64,000 bases of DNA from Lachnospiraceae bacterium (GTDB lineage Bacteria > Bacillota > Clostridia > Lachnospirales > Lachnospiraceae): positions 1 to 64,000 of the forward strand of contig JAGANL010000039.1 of assembly GCA_017624235.1 (NCBI GenBank), written 5' to 3'. Numbering within the stretch: position 1 is the first letter of the stretch; every line of letters starts with the position of its first letter. The notes beneath the pieces are model-generated. The model was given only the letters and a program-made list of their open reading frames with translations, searched no databases and was not told the origin of the DNA. The position numbers and the translations under genes are program-made. Shown here piece by piece: positions 1 through 9,153 of this stretch.

Positions 1-381
1 ATTACCACAAAACTGGAAGAAACGCAGTTGACTTCTATCGCATTATCTGTATTCGTGACGAATCTGTTTAGGATTCAGAGGCGAATGCTTTGTGCTCTTT
101 TGCATCTGTTCCGATTCTGGCATGACCGGAGCGGATGTAAGTGTTGGAAGTTGCAGATATCTGCTTAATCAGCAGACACTAATTAGCCCGGAAATGATTT
201 AAATAGAAAATGGGGTTGCCGATATGCTTGTTGAAATGGTATTCTGAATAAAATATCAGTAGAAAGGTTCAAAGAGTGTTTTTTGAAGAAGTATAATCTA
301 ATTGTGCGATAGCAATGGCTATTGCAAATAAGAAAAATGCTGTAGCCATTGCATCCTGATGTAAACATTAGGAGGACGCAT
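1..381. other. Left-edge region without a clear gene
   Basis: The forward frame 1 is open from the window edge to a TAA at 166-168 (about 55 codons, basic and Leu/Phe rich near its end). It could be the C-terminus of a gene entering from the left, but an open stretch of this length is not rare by chance and I do not recognise it. Positions 169-381 are AT-rich and hold no supported gene; they presumably carry the promoter of the gene starting at 382. Confidence 0.3.
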
Positions 382-684
382 ATGAGCTATGTAAATGCAG
401 AGGACATTTTGCCGGAGGATCTTGTCAGGGAGATTCAAAAGTATGTGGATGGTAAAGTTCTTTATATTCCGCGGAAAGATGACAACTCATTAGCCTGGGG
501 TGAAAAAAGCGGAGCGAAGGACAAGCTGGCGGAACGTAACAGGGAAATCGTGAGCCGTTACTATTCAGGTGAAACTGCCGCAGACCTTGGCAAAAGGTAT
601 TTCCTTTCGGAGAAGAGAATCCGGGCAATCATACATGAATATGAATCCTCGATCAAACCGGACGGAGGATTCGAAAATGAATAG
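382..684 (+). CDS. CD3324 family / Mor-like small DNA-binding protein
   Basis: About 100 aa. The opening MSYVNAEDILPEDLVREIQ and the YIPR...WGEKSGA segment match the small Clostridia family annotated as CD3324 family protein, which resembles the Mor transcription activator. The C-terminal half (about residues 52-90) reads as a helix-turn-helix: RNREIVSRYYSG followed by AADLGKRYFLSEKRIRAII. The ATG at 382 is chosen because a GGAGG lies at 371-375; the frame is also open upstream. The stop overlaps the next gene by 8 nt, so the two are translationally coupled. The targets are unknown. Naming rests on remembered family similarity. Confidence 0.75.
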   Translation: MSYVNAEDILPEDLVREIQKYVDGKVLYIPRKDDNSLAWGEKSGAKDKLAERNREIVSRYYSGETAADLGKRYFLSEKRIRAIIHEYESSIKPDGGFENE

Positions 685-1099
685 AGAGAATAAAAGAAAG
701 CAATACGAAAAAGGTTATTATAAAACGCATCCCTGCAATGATGTTTTCACCTGTAAAAACTGCGGAAGAATAGTAGTGCCGGAAGGCGCCGGCAGTCATC
801 ACCGGAATCATTGCCCGAATTGTTTGTATAGTCTGCATGTTGATATGGAGCCGGGAGACCGTGAGTCAGATTGCGGCGGTCATATGGAACCGGTATCGGT
901 ATGGGTCAGGAACAAAGGGGAATGGGCTATCATTCATCGGTGCAAAATGTGTGGTGTACTTCGTTCTAACAGAGTGGCTGCGGATGATAATCCTATGAAA
1001 CTGATGTCCATCGCAATGAGGCCGATAGGTCATCCGCCGTTTCCGATTGAGAAAATTGAGGAGATGACGAGAATGATGGGTGGAGAAGGAACGATTTAG
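677..1099 (+). CDS. RNHCP domain zinc-ribbon protein
   Basis: About 140 aa. A first Cys pair (FTCKNCGR), then HHRNHCPNCL, which is the RNHCP motif giving the family its name, then a further Cys pair (HRCKMCG) suggest two zinc ribbons. The family is widespread in Firmicutes, and its biochemical role is not established to my knowledge. The ATG at 677 follows GGAGG at 664-668 and lies inside the end of the upstream gene, so the two form a small operon. The C-terminal segment with GHPPFPIE is typical of the family as I recall it. Confidence 0.8.
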   Translation: MNRENKRKQYEKGYYKTHPCNDVFTCKNCGRIVVPEGAGSHHRNHCPNCLYSLHVDMEPGDRESDCGGHMEPVSVWVRNKGEWAIIHRCKMCGVLRSNRVAADDNPMKLMSIAMRPIGHPPFPIEKIEEMTRMMGGEGTI

Positions 1100-1157
1100 G
1101 ACATCGTGCAGAAAAAAACCATAAGTCAGGAGCCCATCATGAAAAGAAGAGAAACAG

Positions 1158-1183
1158 GAACCCCGCTGGTCTGAGCGGGGTTC
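1158..1183 (+). terminator. Rho-independent terminator after the RNHCP gene
   Basis: A perfect 10-bp stem (GAACCCCGCT with AGCGGGGTTC) closes a 6-nt loop, followed by TTATAC. The T run is short, but the stem is strong and correctly placed after the two-gene operon. Confidence 0.75.
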
Positions 1184-1294
1184 TTATACATTGAGCGAGT
1201 CGGCCGGAGGAGGATGCCTGCAGTAGGGAGGAAGATAGAAGCGTTCCTTTGAATTTATCAAAAACAGGATTGGGCAGCGGAGCTTTAGGAGGTT

Positions 1295-1582
1295 ATGATG
1301 AAGGATGAAATGACAAAGAAATATGCTTTAAAACAATCCCTTCCGGTAATGGCGGGCTATCTTGTACTGGGAATGGGGTTCGGAATGCTGCTGAAGGCGA
1401 AGGGATATGGTGCGGCATGGGCCTTTTTTATGAGCCTTTTCATTTATGCGGGATCCATGCAGTATGTAACGATCAGCCTTTTGGCGGGCAGTGCCTCCGT
1501 GATTTCGGCAGCCCTGATGACATGGATGGTAAATGCGAGACATTTATTATATGGCATTGCCATGCTTGAACGATACAAAAAC
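1295..1582 (+). pseudogene. azlC: azlC remnant (branched-chain amino acid exporter, N-terminal half)
   Basis: The frame starts behind AGGAGG (1287-1292), with ATG at 1295 or, better spaced, 1298. It encodes the N-terminal half of AzlC, the large subunit of an AzlCD branched-chain amino acid exporter, including the conserved GSMQYV and MVNARHLLYGIAMLERYK segments. AzlC is normally about 230 aa. Here similarity stops near residue 96; the frame then runs 38 more unrelated codons to a stop at 1696 because it has been joined out of frame to the end of azlD. No functional exporter subunit is expected. Confidence 0.85.
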
Positions 1583-1808
1583 ACCGGACTATATCGCCTA
1601 TATTTCTTCTGTTCTGCCTTCCGCCATTATGGGAATGCTGATCGTATATTGCGTAAGGGATGTAAATGTCACTGCTGCACCATATGGAATTCCTGAGCTG
1701 ATTGCCGGGGCGGCAGTGATAGTACTGCACCTTTGGAAAGAAAACACGCTGCTTAGTATTGTGGCAGGAACCGTTGCGTATATGCTGTTGATCCAGTGCT
1801 TTTTCTAA
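1578..1808 (+). pseudogene. azlD: azlD remnant (C-terminal three quarters), fused out of frame to azlC
   Basis: From about 1578, a different forward frame encodes KTPDYIAYISSVLPSAIMG and then APYGIPELIAGAAVI and NTLLSI up to the stop at 1808. This is the usual C-terminal part of AzlD (normally about 105-110 aa), lacking its first 30 or so residues and its own start. The azlC and azlD parts meet within ACAAAAACACC (1575-1585). The simplest reading is one deletion of several hundred bases that removed the azlC 3' half and the azlD 5' end. Confidence 0.85.
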
Positions 1809-1890
1809 AAAAGTTGAAATATCAAATATTGTAAATATCAGATATTATAAATACCATATGGATATCGCTATGAAAAGAATAAATGAATGG

Positions 1891-1919
1891 TTGGTGAAAC
1901 GGACATAACGTGCTATAAT
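1891..1919 (+). promoter_or_regulatory. Predicted promoter of the secreted peptidase gene
   Basis: TTGGTG (1891-1896) and a perfect TATAAT (1914-1919) are separated by 17 bp. The predicted start near 1926 gives a leader of about 118 nt before the ATG at 2044. The leader holds a GATAATT...AATTATC stem and, just upstream of the ribosome binding site, a hairpin pairing CGGAACG with CGTTCCG around CGCC AAAA GGCG. Confidence 0.6.
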
Positions 1920-2043
1920 CCAAATATAGATAATTGTTGAATTCTCAGAATTATCCTGTGAAGCGTATAGGAAAATACAGATTACAGAATCGGAACGTCC
2001 GCCAAAACGGCGTATCGTTCCGTAATATGCGGAGGGCAATTAG

Positions 2044-3075
2044 ATGGTGAGAAAGAGTTGGAAATGTTTGGCAGGTTTGGCGGTATGCACGTTTGCGATG
2101 GTATGGAGCAGCCTTACGGTACATGCGGAACCGGGTGTGACCGGATATCCCAAGGTGGTTCAGGCGCCGGGATATGAAGGTGAGCATTATCTTACTGTGG
2201 AGAATGCAAAAGAGTGGGAACAGCAGGATGAAGCAGTAAAAAAGAGAGGCTTCATAGTAAACGAACCTGCAGGTTTCTATGAGCTGAACGGACAGGTCGT
2301 TTATCTGCGCTTCAGTCAGATCGTGAGGATGACGATCATGGATGGATATTTTCTGGATGAAAATGGACTCGTCCATCCTTATAATGCCGGAACGAAGGCG
2401 GCCATCGATGCACAGGTTAATGCGGCCCTGGCTCAGATCAAAGCGCAGGCGGCAGCTTTGTATGGCATAGATTTCAGTTTCCGCAAGGATTATGATGCGT
2501 GTTCAAATTACCGTTTTGTCAGGAATGTTTTGAGCAATCTCGGCGAATATCCGGCGGGAAGCGTTCCGGTTATTGCTAATGCCACCAAGGCGCAGACCGG
2601 AAAAAATCTGAAATTCCGGCAGCGGTTTGCTTCCAATGAGTGGGTTCTTATGGACGGTTCAGTGTATGTCGGGATTTACAGCTATGACAGCAATGTGGTC
2701 CAGACGGATACGGACCCGCATACGACCGCTCACGAGATGGGGCACGGTATGGAGGCTGTATTGAATGCGGCCTCGAACGGAGCTCTTCGGAATGTTTTCC
2801 GTCAGTTGAACGGCGGGGCGGGCTACAGTCAGTATTATTTCTACAGCGGAAATGAAGAATTGAGACAAAACGTACCGGACTGTTTTGTCTCGGACTATGC
2901 AGCCACCTCTTATGCGGAGGATTTTGCGGAGATATTTGCAGAAGCAATGCTTTGCGATGCTGCGGAGATGGCAGAGTACTATCAGAATGGATATTGGTCC
3001 GGAGCGGTTTATCAGAAGGTCATGTATGTGAAGCAGCTTTTTAATCAATACGCCGGAGCAGCAATTCTGAATTAG
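2044..3075 (+). CDS. Secreted zincin-like metallopeptidase
   Basis: 343 aa. Residues 1-28 form a signal peptide (basic start, hydrophobic core, cleavage likely after VHA), so the protein is exported. HEMGH at about 230-234 is the HExxH zinc site of zincins; a downstream AEDFAEIFAEAM (about 291-302) probably supplies the third, glutamate ligand, as in the lethal-factor-like group. The N-terminal 150 residues match no domain I can name. No sortase motif or membrane anchor is seen, so the product is probably released. Substrate unknown. GCGGAGGG precedes the ATG. The gene has its own promoter and long leader. Confidence 0.7.
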   Translation: MVRKSWKCLAGLAVCTFAMVWSSLTVHAEPGVTGYPKVVQAPGYEGEHYLTVENAKEWEQQDEAVKKRGFIVNEPAGFYELNGQVVYLRFSQIVRMTIMDGYFLDENGLVHPYNAGTKAAIDAQVNAALAQIKAQAAALYGIDFSFRKDYDACSNYRFVRNVLSNLGEYPAGSVPVIANATKAQTGKNLKFRQRFASNEWVLMDGSVYVGIYSYDSNVVQTDTDPHTTAHEMGHGMEAVLNAASNGALRNVFRQLNGGAGYSQYYFYSGNEELRQNVPDCFVSDYAATSYAEDFAEIFAEAMLCDAAEMAEYYQNGYWSGAVYQKVMYVKQLFNQYAGAAILN

Positions 3076-3220
3076 TGAAAAGGCAGATACAGGTTTGATA
3101 TACGCTGCGGCTGAGAAGAGAAAGAATAAAGAATGATTTTAAATACCCACTTGTAAAAAGTGTGAAAAAACAGTACCATAGTAGTGGATTGACTAAACAA
3201 TTACGAATGAGGAGACGCCC

Positions 3221-5146
3221 ATGAAACTTAGAACAAGACTTTCTCTTATAGTTGGCGCTGTTGTTCTTGCGATCATTGCAGGGGTAGGAACCGTAACCTA
3301 CAGTAAGAACGTGGAAATGGGAACGAAGGATGCCAAAAAGACTATGCAGATCTCGGCAGAGCTGGCGGCCAATGCGATTGAGGAGAACCTGAATGATTTC
3401 AGAAAGATGGCGCAGGTATCGGGGGAAGATCCTGTTTTGTCGACATCGACACAGGATCAGGCGGTTTCGGCCCGTATCGATCAGCTGGCGGAGAACTACG
3501 GCTTTACGAGCGGCAATATATTGAACCGAAACGGAGTCAGCCGTAAGGACGGTACGGATTTCAGCGACCGTGACTATGTACAGGCGGCACTGGAAGGCAA
3601 TGTCAATATTTCGGATCTTACCCTGAGCAAATATACTGGGAATTACGGCTTCAGCGTGGCATCTCCCGTTTATACCGGCAACGGGAAAATAAACGGTGTG
3701 GTTTATTACCGTATGGATGTGGACTTTATGAGCAGGATCCTTGATCGGATCGTGATCAGTGAAGGAAGCTATACCTATCTGGTGGATGGAAGCGGAATGG
3801 TCATCGTGCATCCGGATCAGTCACTGATCGGAACCTGTAATATCACAGAAGAGGCGGGCGGCATCGGAAGTATTGCGGACAGAGTACTGGCGCAGGAATG
3901 CGGCGTTGGTGAATACAGCAAGGGAAATGTGGAATATCTGTGCGGCTACAGTCCGATCGCGGGTACGAATGGCTGGACAATCGTGGTCACTGCGCCGAAG
4001 GAAGATTTTATGGCGGCTACATATGATACGATGAAGACCCTTGCGGTAGTGGACGCAGTAGCCCTGATTGCTGCTCTGGTTTTGGCGTCGCTTTTTGCAG
4101 GCAGCATCGGAAAGTCGGTTCATCGGGTGAGCCGGACCTTGGCTCTCCTTTCGCAGGGCAATCTGAACCATGAGATCGAACCGACGAAACGCAAGGATGA
4201 GATCGGACAGCTTCAGAACTCCTCCAGAGAGCTGCAGCAGACCTTTAAAAAGATTATATATGAAACGAATACGATTTTGGGAGGAATGGCAAATTATGAT
4301 TTAACACAGAAAGCCATGAATTCCTATCCCGGAGATTTTAATCAGCTTTCTGACTCGGTAAACCGTATCAAGGTCATTTTACAGAGGCTGATCAAAGAGG
4401 TGCAGGAATCGGCTTCCTCGGTTGGAATGGGCTCCGGCGAGCTGGCGGAAGCGGCGGAATCGTTGGCAAACGGCACGGTGACACAGGCTTCCTCGATCAA
4501 TCAGCTGGTATTGAATGTGGAAAATATGGCAGAGAGTATCGTACGTAATTCGGAAAATGAAGGGCAGGTACAGGAACGTCTGCAGGAATTGGATACACTG
4601 ATTATAAACGGAAATAACCAAATGGAGCAGCTTTGCGATGTAGTCAGCCAGATAGAGAATATGTCATCTGATATTCAGAATATTATCGGTACGATTGAAT
4701 CCATTGCGTTCCAGATCAATATCCTGGCATTGAACGCATCTGTAGAGGCTGCACGTGTTGGCGAAAGCGGACGGGGATTTGCAGTCGTGGCAGATGAGGT
4801 CGGCAATTTGGCAGCGAAGACAACAGAATCCTCGAAACAGACGGCAGAGCTGATTACCGATTGCCTGAAGAAGATCGAAAGTGCTATGACCTGCGCAGAT
4901 TCTACCTCAAAATGTCTGAAGGATATCGTGGAGAATTCTGAGCAGATTTCGGAGGCGTTTAAAAATATTTCAGCAGATACGAAGGAACAGGCGGATAAAT
5001 CTTCCCGCATCAAGCTGGAAATTTCCAATATTTCAGATGTTGTCCAGACCAATTCTGCTACCGCTGAGGAAACGGCAGCCTCTACGCAGGAATTATCCCA
5101 GCAGGCTAAGAACCTCAGTAAATTGATTTCTAAATTCCGTGTATAG
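3221..5146 (+). CDS. Methyl-accepting chemotaxis protein with dCache sensor
   Basis: 641 aa chemoreceptor. Order: TM1 about 5-27; an extracellular double Cache domain about 35-270, with the family features [17 protein letters not shown] and [14 protein letters not shown]2 about 273-295; HAMP; and a long cytoplasmic signalling coil whose hairpin tip reads [17 protein letters not shown] followed by [15 protein letters not shown]. It would bind a small ligand outside and control CheA. Cache domains often bind amino acids or organic acids; the ligand cannot be read here. GAGGAG precedes the ATG. The 3' end overlaps the convergent AraC gene by 17 nt. Confidence 0.93.
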   Translation: MKLRTRLSLIVGAVVLAIIAGVGTVTYSKNVEMGTKDAKKTMQISAELAANAIEENLNDFRKMAQVSGEDPVLSTSTQDQAVSARIDQLAENYGFTSGNILNRNGVSRKDGTDFSDRDYVQAALEGNVNISDLTLSKYTGNYGFSVASPVYTGNGKINGVVYYRMDVDFMSRILDRIVISEGSYTYLVDGSGMVIVHPDQSLIGTCNITEEAGGIGSIADRVLAQECGVGEYSKGNVEYLCGYSPIAGTNGWTIVVTAPKEDFMAATYDTMKTLAVVDAVALIAALVLASLFAGSIGKSVHRVSRTLALLSQGNLNHEIEPTKRKDEIGQLQNSSRELQQTFKKIIYETNTILGGMANYDLTQKAMNSYPGDFNQLSDSVNRIKVILQRLIKEVQESASSVGMGSGELAEAAESLANGTVTQASSINQLVLNVENMAESIVRNSENEGQVQERLQELDTLIINGNNQMEQLCDVVSQIENMSSDIQNIIGTIESIAFQINILALNASVEAARVGESGRGFAVVADEVGNLAAKTTESSKQTAELITDCLKKIESAMTCADSTSKCLKDIVENSEQISEAFKNISADTKEQADKSSRIKLEISNISDVVQTNSATAEETAASTQELSQQAKNLSKLISKFRV

Positions 5147-6017
5147 AATGTGGCTGTTTGGCAAGAGAAAGCTCTTCCCGCATCCTCTTGCGGTACTCCG
5201 TCGGACTGATTCCTTCAGCGCGTCGGAAGCTTTGTGAGAAATAACTCGGTGAGGAGAAGCCAAGCAGTCTGCTGATTGTAGAAAGAGAGTAGTCGGTAGT
5301 TTCCAGAAGCTGCCGACTTTCTTTTATGCGGCAGGCATTCAGATGACTGATCGGAGAGATGCCATATTCTTCTGTAAAGGCATGTACCATATGGTATTTG
5401 CTGACATGTACCATTTCGGCCAGCGTATCCAGATTGACATTTTCCTTATAGTGGCTGCCGATGTAGCGGTGGACGGAGGCGCACAGCCGGCTGGTATTGC
5501 GGTGGACAGGCGCAAGAGTGGTGATAGATTTGGTCTGTCGCATCAGAAGCAGGACCAGAATCTCCAGTAAATTTTGACAGACTATTTCATAGCCTGTCTT
5601 TTTTTCGTCTATTTCACGCAGCATATTCTGTAGATAGCCCAAAATGATTTCACGAACATTGCTGAAATGGACCATGCAGAAACGGCTGTCCTGTTCTTCG
5701 CTGACAGACAGCTCCAGCCCCTCTACACCGAGCACGATATATTGGAGCGGATTGGACTGCAAACTGATTTCCGTATGCTCGACATGAGGATTTACAATGA
5801 TGAGCTGGTTGCTCTCAACCGGATAGATCTGATTTTCGATCCGAAACTGTCCAAGTCCGCCGATGACGAAGAAAAGCTCGGAGCAGGAGTGGGTATGAGG
5901 TGTGCTGTGCCAGTCACCGCCGTATTTTGCGGAGCTGATATAGAGTAAACACACTGCGTTGTGTATGCCTCTGTTTTTGCTTTCGGTATTTATAAAATCA
6001 AAGTGGCTGTTGCGCAT
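5130..6017 (-). CDS. AraC family regulator with cupin sensor domain
   Basis: About 295 aa. The N-terminal half is a cupin-like sugar-sensing fold ([14 protein letters not shown], then [13 protein letters not shown]). The C-terminal 100 residues are the paired helix-turn-helix AraC DNA-binding domain ([16 protein letters not shown] and [20 protein letters not shown]). The start at 6017 is picked because GGAGGGAGTT lies immediately upstream at 6021-6030, although the frame is open further. The gene is divergent from the GH112 phosphorylase and presumably controls it, possibly through the 15-bp palindrome at 6123-6158. Confidence 0.9.
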   Translation of the reverse strand: MRNSHFDFINTESKNRGIHNAVCLLYISSAKYGGDWHSTPHTHSCSELFFVIGGLGQFRIENQIYPVESNQLIIVNPHVEHTEISLQSNPLQYIVLGVEGLELSVSEEQDSRFCMVHFSNVREIILGYLQNMLREIDEKKTGYEIVCQNLLEILVLLLMRQTKSITTLAPVHRNTSRLCASVHRYIGSHYKENVNLDTLAEMVHVSKYHMVHAFTEEYGISPISHLNACRIKESRQLLETTDYSLSTISRLLGFSSPSYFSQSFRRAEGISPTEYRKRMREELSLAKQPHSIHGI

Positions 6018-6122
6018 AATAACTCCCTCCATAAATTGTTTCGGTTCAAATTTATATTTATTGCTGAAAAATAGAAATATAGCAATAATATTATAGAACA
6101 GAGCCGAAAAAATGACAATCCG

Positions 6123-6158
6123 CATTTTCTCTATAAAACCGTCTTTATAGAGAAAATG
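6123..6158. promoter_or_regulatory. Perfect 15-bp inverted repeat between araC-type gene and GH112 gene
   Basis: The arms are 6123-6137 and 6144-6158 (CATTTTCTCTATAAA and its exact complement) with a 6-nt spacer. The repeat sits in the 304-bp divergent intergenic region (6018-6321). The stem is A+T-rich and lacks a T run, so an operator is more likely than a terminator. The rest of the region is A-rich and shows no other feature I can support. Confidence 0.6.
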
Positions 6159-6321
6159 GAACAAAACATAAACAGCAAGATTTCTAAAAAAGGAAACAAG
6201 AATAGGATTGTTTTACAAATGGAAAAAGCTATACTAAAAATAAAGCTGATGAGTGATGCGGAAAAGAAAACGAACCGGTGACGGAACCGTGAAACAATAA
6301 ACAGGAGAAGGAGCAGAGCCG

Positions 6322-8508
6322 ATGAAAAAGGAAGAAAAGCAGAAAACAACGGGACGTGTTACGATTCCCACGAATCTCGATGTTGTACCAGAGACAATTG
6401 ATATTTTAAAACGCTGGGGAGCGGATGCCATCCGTGACTGCGACGGAACGGAATTTCCGGAGGAGCTGACGAAGGTCGGAGCCAGGATTTATTCCACCTA
6501 TTATACGACACGTAAGGACAATGCGTGGGCCAAAGCGAACCCGGATGAGGTTCAGCAGTGCTATATAATGACCGGATTTTATACGGCCACGGAGGGCGAA
6601 TTGAGGATTCCGCTGATGAAGGGGATTTCCGATGAACTGATGCAGGTCAATGCAAACGATGATCCTAAACGTTGGTGGGAAGTCGTGGACCGTTCTACCG
6701 GAGAGGTGGTTCCTGCAGACGGCTGGGCTTATGATGAAAGTGCCGGATGTGTGGTTGTCCGTAAGACGATGCCGTACCATAACTATACGGTCAGCTTTCT
6801 GGCCTATCTGATCTGGGATCCGGTTCATATGTACAATGCGGTGACGAATGACTGGAAGGATTTCGAGCATCAGATTACCTTTGATGTCCGCCAGCCAAAG
6901 ACACATAAATACACAATGGAGCGGCTAAAGAAATTCTGCGACGAGCATCCTTATGTGAATGTCATTCGCTATACGACATTTTTCCATCAGTTTACACTGG
7001 TGTTCGACGAACTGAAACGGGAAAAATATGTAGACTGGTACGGCTATTCCGCTTCGGTCAGCCCGTATATTTTAGAGCAGTTTGAGAAAGAGGTCGGTTA
7101 TCCGTTCCGCCCGGAATATATTGTCGATCAGGGCTATTATAATAACCAGTACCGGATTCCGAGTAAGGAATACAAGGATTTTCAGGCATTCCAGCGTCGT
7201 GAGGTCGCAAAGCTCGCCAGGGAAATGGTGGATATCACGCATGAATGCGGTAAGGAAGCGATGATGTTTCTGGGGGATCACTGGATTGGAACAGAGCCGT
7301 TTATGCCGGAGTTTGCATCCATCGGACTGGATGCCGTGGTTGGAAGCGTCGGAAACGGAAGTACGCTGCGTCTGATTTCAGATATTCCGGGTGTAAAATA
7401 TACAGAGGGACGTTTCCTGCCTTATTTCTTCCCGGATACCTTCTATGAAGGCGGCGATCCGGTGAAGGAGGCAAAGGAAAACTGGGTAACGGCAAGACGC
7501 GCGATTCTGCGCAAGCCGATTGACCGTATCGGCTACGGCGGATATTTGAAGCTGGCGCTGGAATTCCCGGAATTTGTTGATTATATCGAGGATGTCTGCA
7601 ACGAGTTCAGAGAATTATACGAAAATATAGCCGGAACAACACCGCATTGCGTGAAAACGGTAGCTGTCTTAAACAGCTGGGGCAAGATCAGGAGCTGGGG
7701 CTGCCATATGGTACATCATGCTTTGTATCAGAAACAGAATTACAGCTATGCCGGAGTCATAGAGGCGCTCAGCGGTGCACCGTTTGATGTGCGTTTTATT
7801 TCCTTCGATGACATTAAACAGGATGCCGGAGTTCTGGATGACATAGATGTCATTATCAATGTGGGAGATGCGGATACTGCGCATACGGGCGGATATATTT
7901 GGGAGGATGCGGAGATTTCTGCAGCCATCCGTGGATTTGTGTACCGTGGAGGCGGTTTCATCGGTGTCGGAGAGCCGACAGGACATCAATATCAGGGACA
8001 CTTCCTGCAGCTTGCTGATGTGATGGGAGTAGAGAAGGAAATCGGATTTACCTTAAACTATGACAAGTATAACTGGGAAGAAAAGCCGGGGCATTTTATA
8101 CTTGCCGATGTGAAGGATGCTGTGGATTTTGGTGAAGGGAAAAAAGGAATTTACGCATATGAAGGCACAGACATTCTGGTTCAGAGAGAAAAAGAGGTAC
8201 AGATGGCGGTTCATTCCTTTGGAGAAGGACGCAGCGTCTATATCAGTGGACTTCCGTACAGCTTCGAGAACAGCCGTATTCTTTACCGCAGCATTCTTTG
8301 GAGTGCGCGCGGAGAAGTGGAACTGCACCAGTGGTTTTCCACCAATTATAATGTCGAGGTACATGCTTATGTAAAGAACGGCAAATATTGTGTGGTAAAT
8401 AATACCTATGAGCCGCAGGATACCACAGTTTACCGCGGAGACGGCACCAGCTTTGAGCTGCATATGGAAGCCAATGAAATTAGATGGTATCAAATAGAGA
8501 ACGCATAA
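6322..8508 (+). CDS. GH112 galactosyl phosphorylase (lacto-N-biose/galacto-N-biose type)
   Basis: 728 aa, the normal GH112 length. The start GRVTIPTNLDVVPETIDI and WGADAIRDCDGTEFPEEL are hallmarks of the family. It reversibly phosphorolyses beta-1,3-galactosyl-N-acetylhexosamines (from mucin or milk glycans) to galactose-1-phosphate plus GlcNAc or GalNAc; some clostridial members act on galactosyl-rhamnose instead, and sequence alone does not exclude that. The likely acid catalyst is Asp319 in FLGDHWIGTEP. There is no signal peptide, so it acts inside the cell on an imported disaccharide. No cognate transporter or NahK-type kinase is adjacent. Confidence 0.9.
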   Translation: MKKEEKQKTTGRVTIPTNLDVVPETIDILKRWGADAIRDCDGTEFPEELTKVGARIYSTYYTTRKDNAWAKANPDEVQQCYIMTGFYTATEGELRIPLMKGISDELMQVNANDDPKRWWEVVDRSTGEVVPADGWAYDESAGCVVVRKTMPYHNYTVSFLAYLIWDPVHMYNAVTNDWKDFEHQITFDVRQPKTHKYTMERLKKFCDEHPYVNVIRYTTFFHQFTLVFDELKREKYVDWYGYSASVSPYILEQFEKEVGYPFRPEYIVDQGYYNNQYRIPSKEYKDFQAFQRREVAKLAREMVDITHECGKEAMMFLGDHWIGTEPFMPEFASIGLDAVVGSVGNGSTLRLISDIPGVKYTEGRFLPYFFPDTFYEGGDPVKEAKENWVTARRAILRKPIDRIGYGGYLKLALEFPEFVDYIEDVCNEFRELYENIAGTTPHCVKTVAVLNSWGKIRSWGCHMVHHALYQKQNYSYAGVIEALSGAPFDVRFISFDDIKQDAGVLDDIDVIINVGDADTAHTGGYIWEDAEISAAIRGFVYRGGGFIGVGEPTGHQYQGHFLQLADVMGVEKEIGFTLNYDKYNWEEKPGHFILADVKDAVDFGEGKKGIYAYEGTDILVQREKEVQMAVHSFGEGRSVYISGLPYSFENSRILYRSILWSARGEVELHQWFSTNYNVEVHAYVKNGKYCVVNNTYEPQDTTVYRGDGTSFELHMEANEIRWYQIENA

Positions 8509-8604
8509 GCAGATCTTAGCCTGCTGAATGCCGTCATAGCCAAATTTTCATATTGGTTCATGAAACGAAGGATGTTCTGCAGGTGCAGGATATAGGTTTC
8601 CGGT

Positions 8605-8694
8605 GTATAGCATGGATGCGAAATAGGGCTACCGCAATCCCGCTGGCTTTAGACGGTGGGTTCAGGTAGCCAAAAGTAGTGGTTCATGCTATAC
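8605..8694 (+). other. Triple nested hairpin element upstream of the Hpt gene
   Basis: Three nested pairings share one axis: an outer perfect 10-bp stem (GTATAGCATG 8605-8614 with CATGCTATAC 8685-8694), a middle perfect 7-bp stem (GGCTACC 8627-8633 with GGTAGCC 8665-8671), and an inner stem (CCCGCTGGC 8639-8647 with GACGGTGGG 8652-8660) closing a TTTA loop. It lies in the 240-bp gap 8509-8748, ending 54 nt before the Hpt start. It fits no riboswitch consensus I know. The inner hairpin resembles IS200/IS605 right-end hairpins, so a small mobile remnant is an alternative. Confidence 0.6.
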
Positions 8695-8748
8695 TTCTGC
8701 TATGGGAATATGAAAATAGAGGAGCAGGAAGAAAGGAAATAATAAGCG

Positions 8749-9114
8749 ATGAGACTGGAAGAATGTTATAAATCATTTGGAGGAAGCTGCGAGGATGTCA
8801 AGATACGCCTTCAAAATGATGCAATTGTACAGCGACTGGTCATTAAATTTCTGACAGATCCAAGCTATACAAATTTATGTGAGGCACTGGAACAGGGCAA
8901 CTACGAAGAGGCCTTCCGGGCAGCCCATTCCTTAAAGGGTGTCTGCCAGAACCTAAGCTTTGTAAATTTGAGCCAGTCCTCCAGTCTGCTGACAGAGCTT
9001 CTTAGGGGCGGGAGGGAACAGGCGGTAGATCAGGAGCTCTGCAATACCTTTATGAAGCAGGTGACCGAAGATTATGAAGCCGTAACAGAGGCTATCCGCA
9101 GGCTGCAGGAGTAA
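8749..9114 (+). CDS. Hpt domain phosphotransfer protein
   Basis: 121 aa, a single histidine phosphotransfer domain: AFRAAHSLKGVCQNLSF contains the phospho-accepting His of the AHxLKG motif (about residue 61), followed by an LSxLLTELL helix. In a multistep phosphorelay it would carry phosphate between the receiver of a hybrid kinase and a final response regulator. The hybrid kinase two genes downstream (9444) has HisKA, ATPase and REC domains but no Hpt of its own, making this the natural partner. An AGGAAGAAAGGAA tract precedes the start. Confidence 0.9.
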   Translation: MRLEECYKSFGGSCEDVKIRLQNDAIVQRLVIKFLTDPSYTNLCEALEQGNYEEAFRAAHSLKGVCQNLSFVNLSQSSSLLTELLRGGREQAVDQELCNTFMKQVTEDYEAVTEAIRRLQE

Positions 9115-9153
9115 GCTCCGATTGCCGTGTGACAGATAAAGAATGAGGAAAGT

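Noticed and set aside
569..676. Upstream extension of the RNHCP gene from the ATG at 569
   Set aside because: It would overlap more than 100 nt of the well-supported upstream gene, while the ATG at 677 has GGAGG at the right distance.
8605..8694. Cyclic-di-GMP, cobalamin or other known riboswitch
   Set aside because: The conserved core sequences of these classes (for example the GCAAAGC and tetraloop receptor of cyclic-di-GMP-I) are missing, and the nested single-axis shape does not fit.
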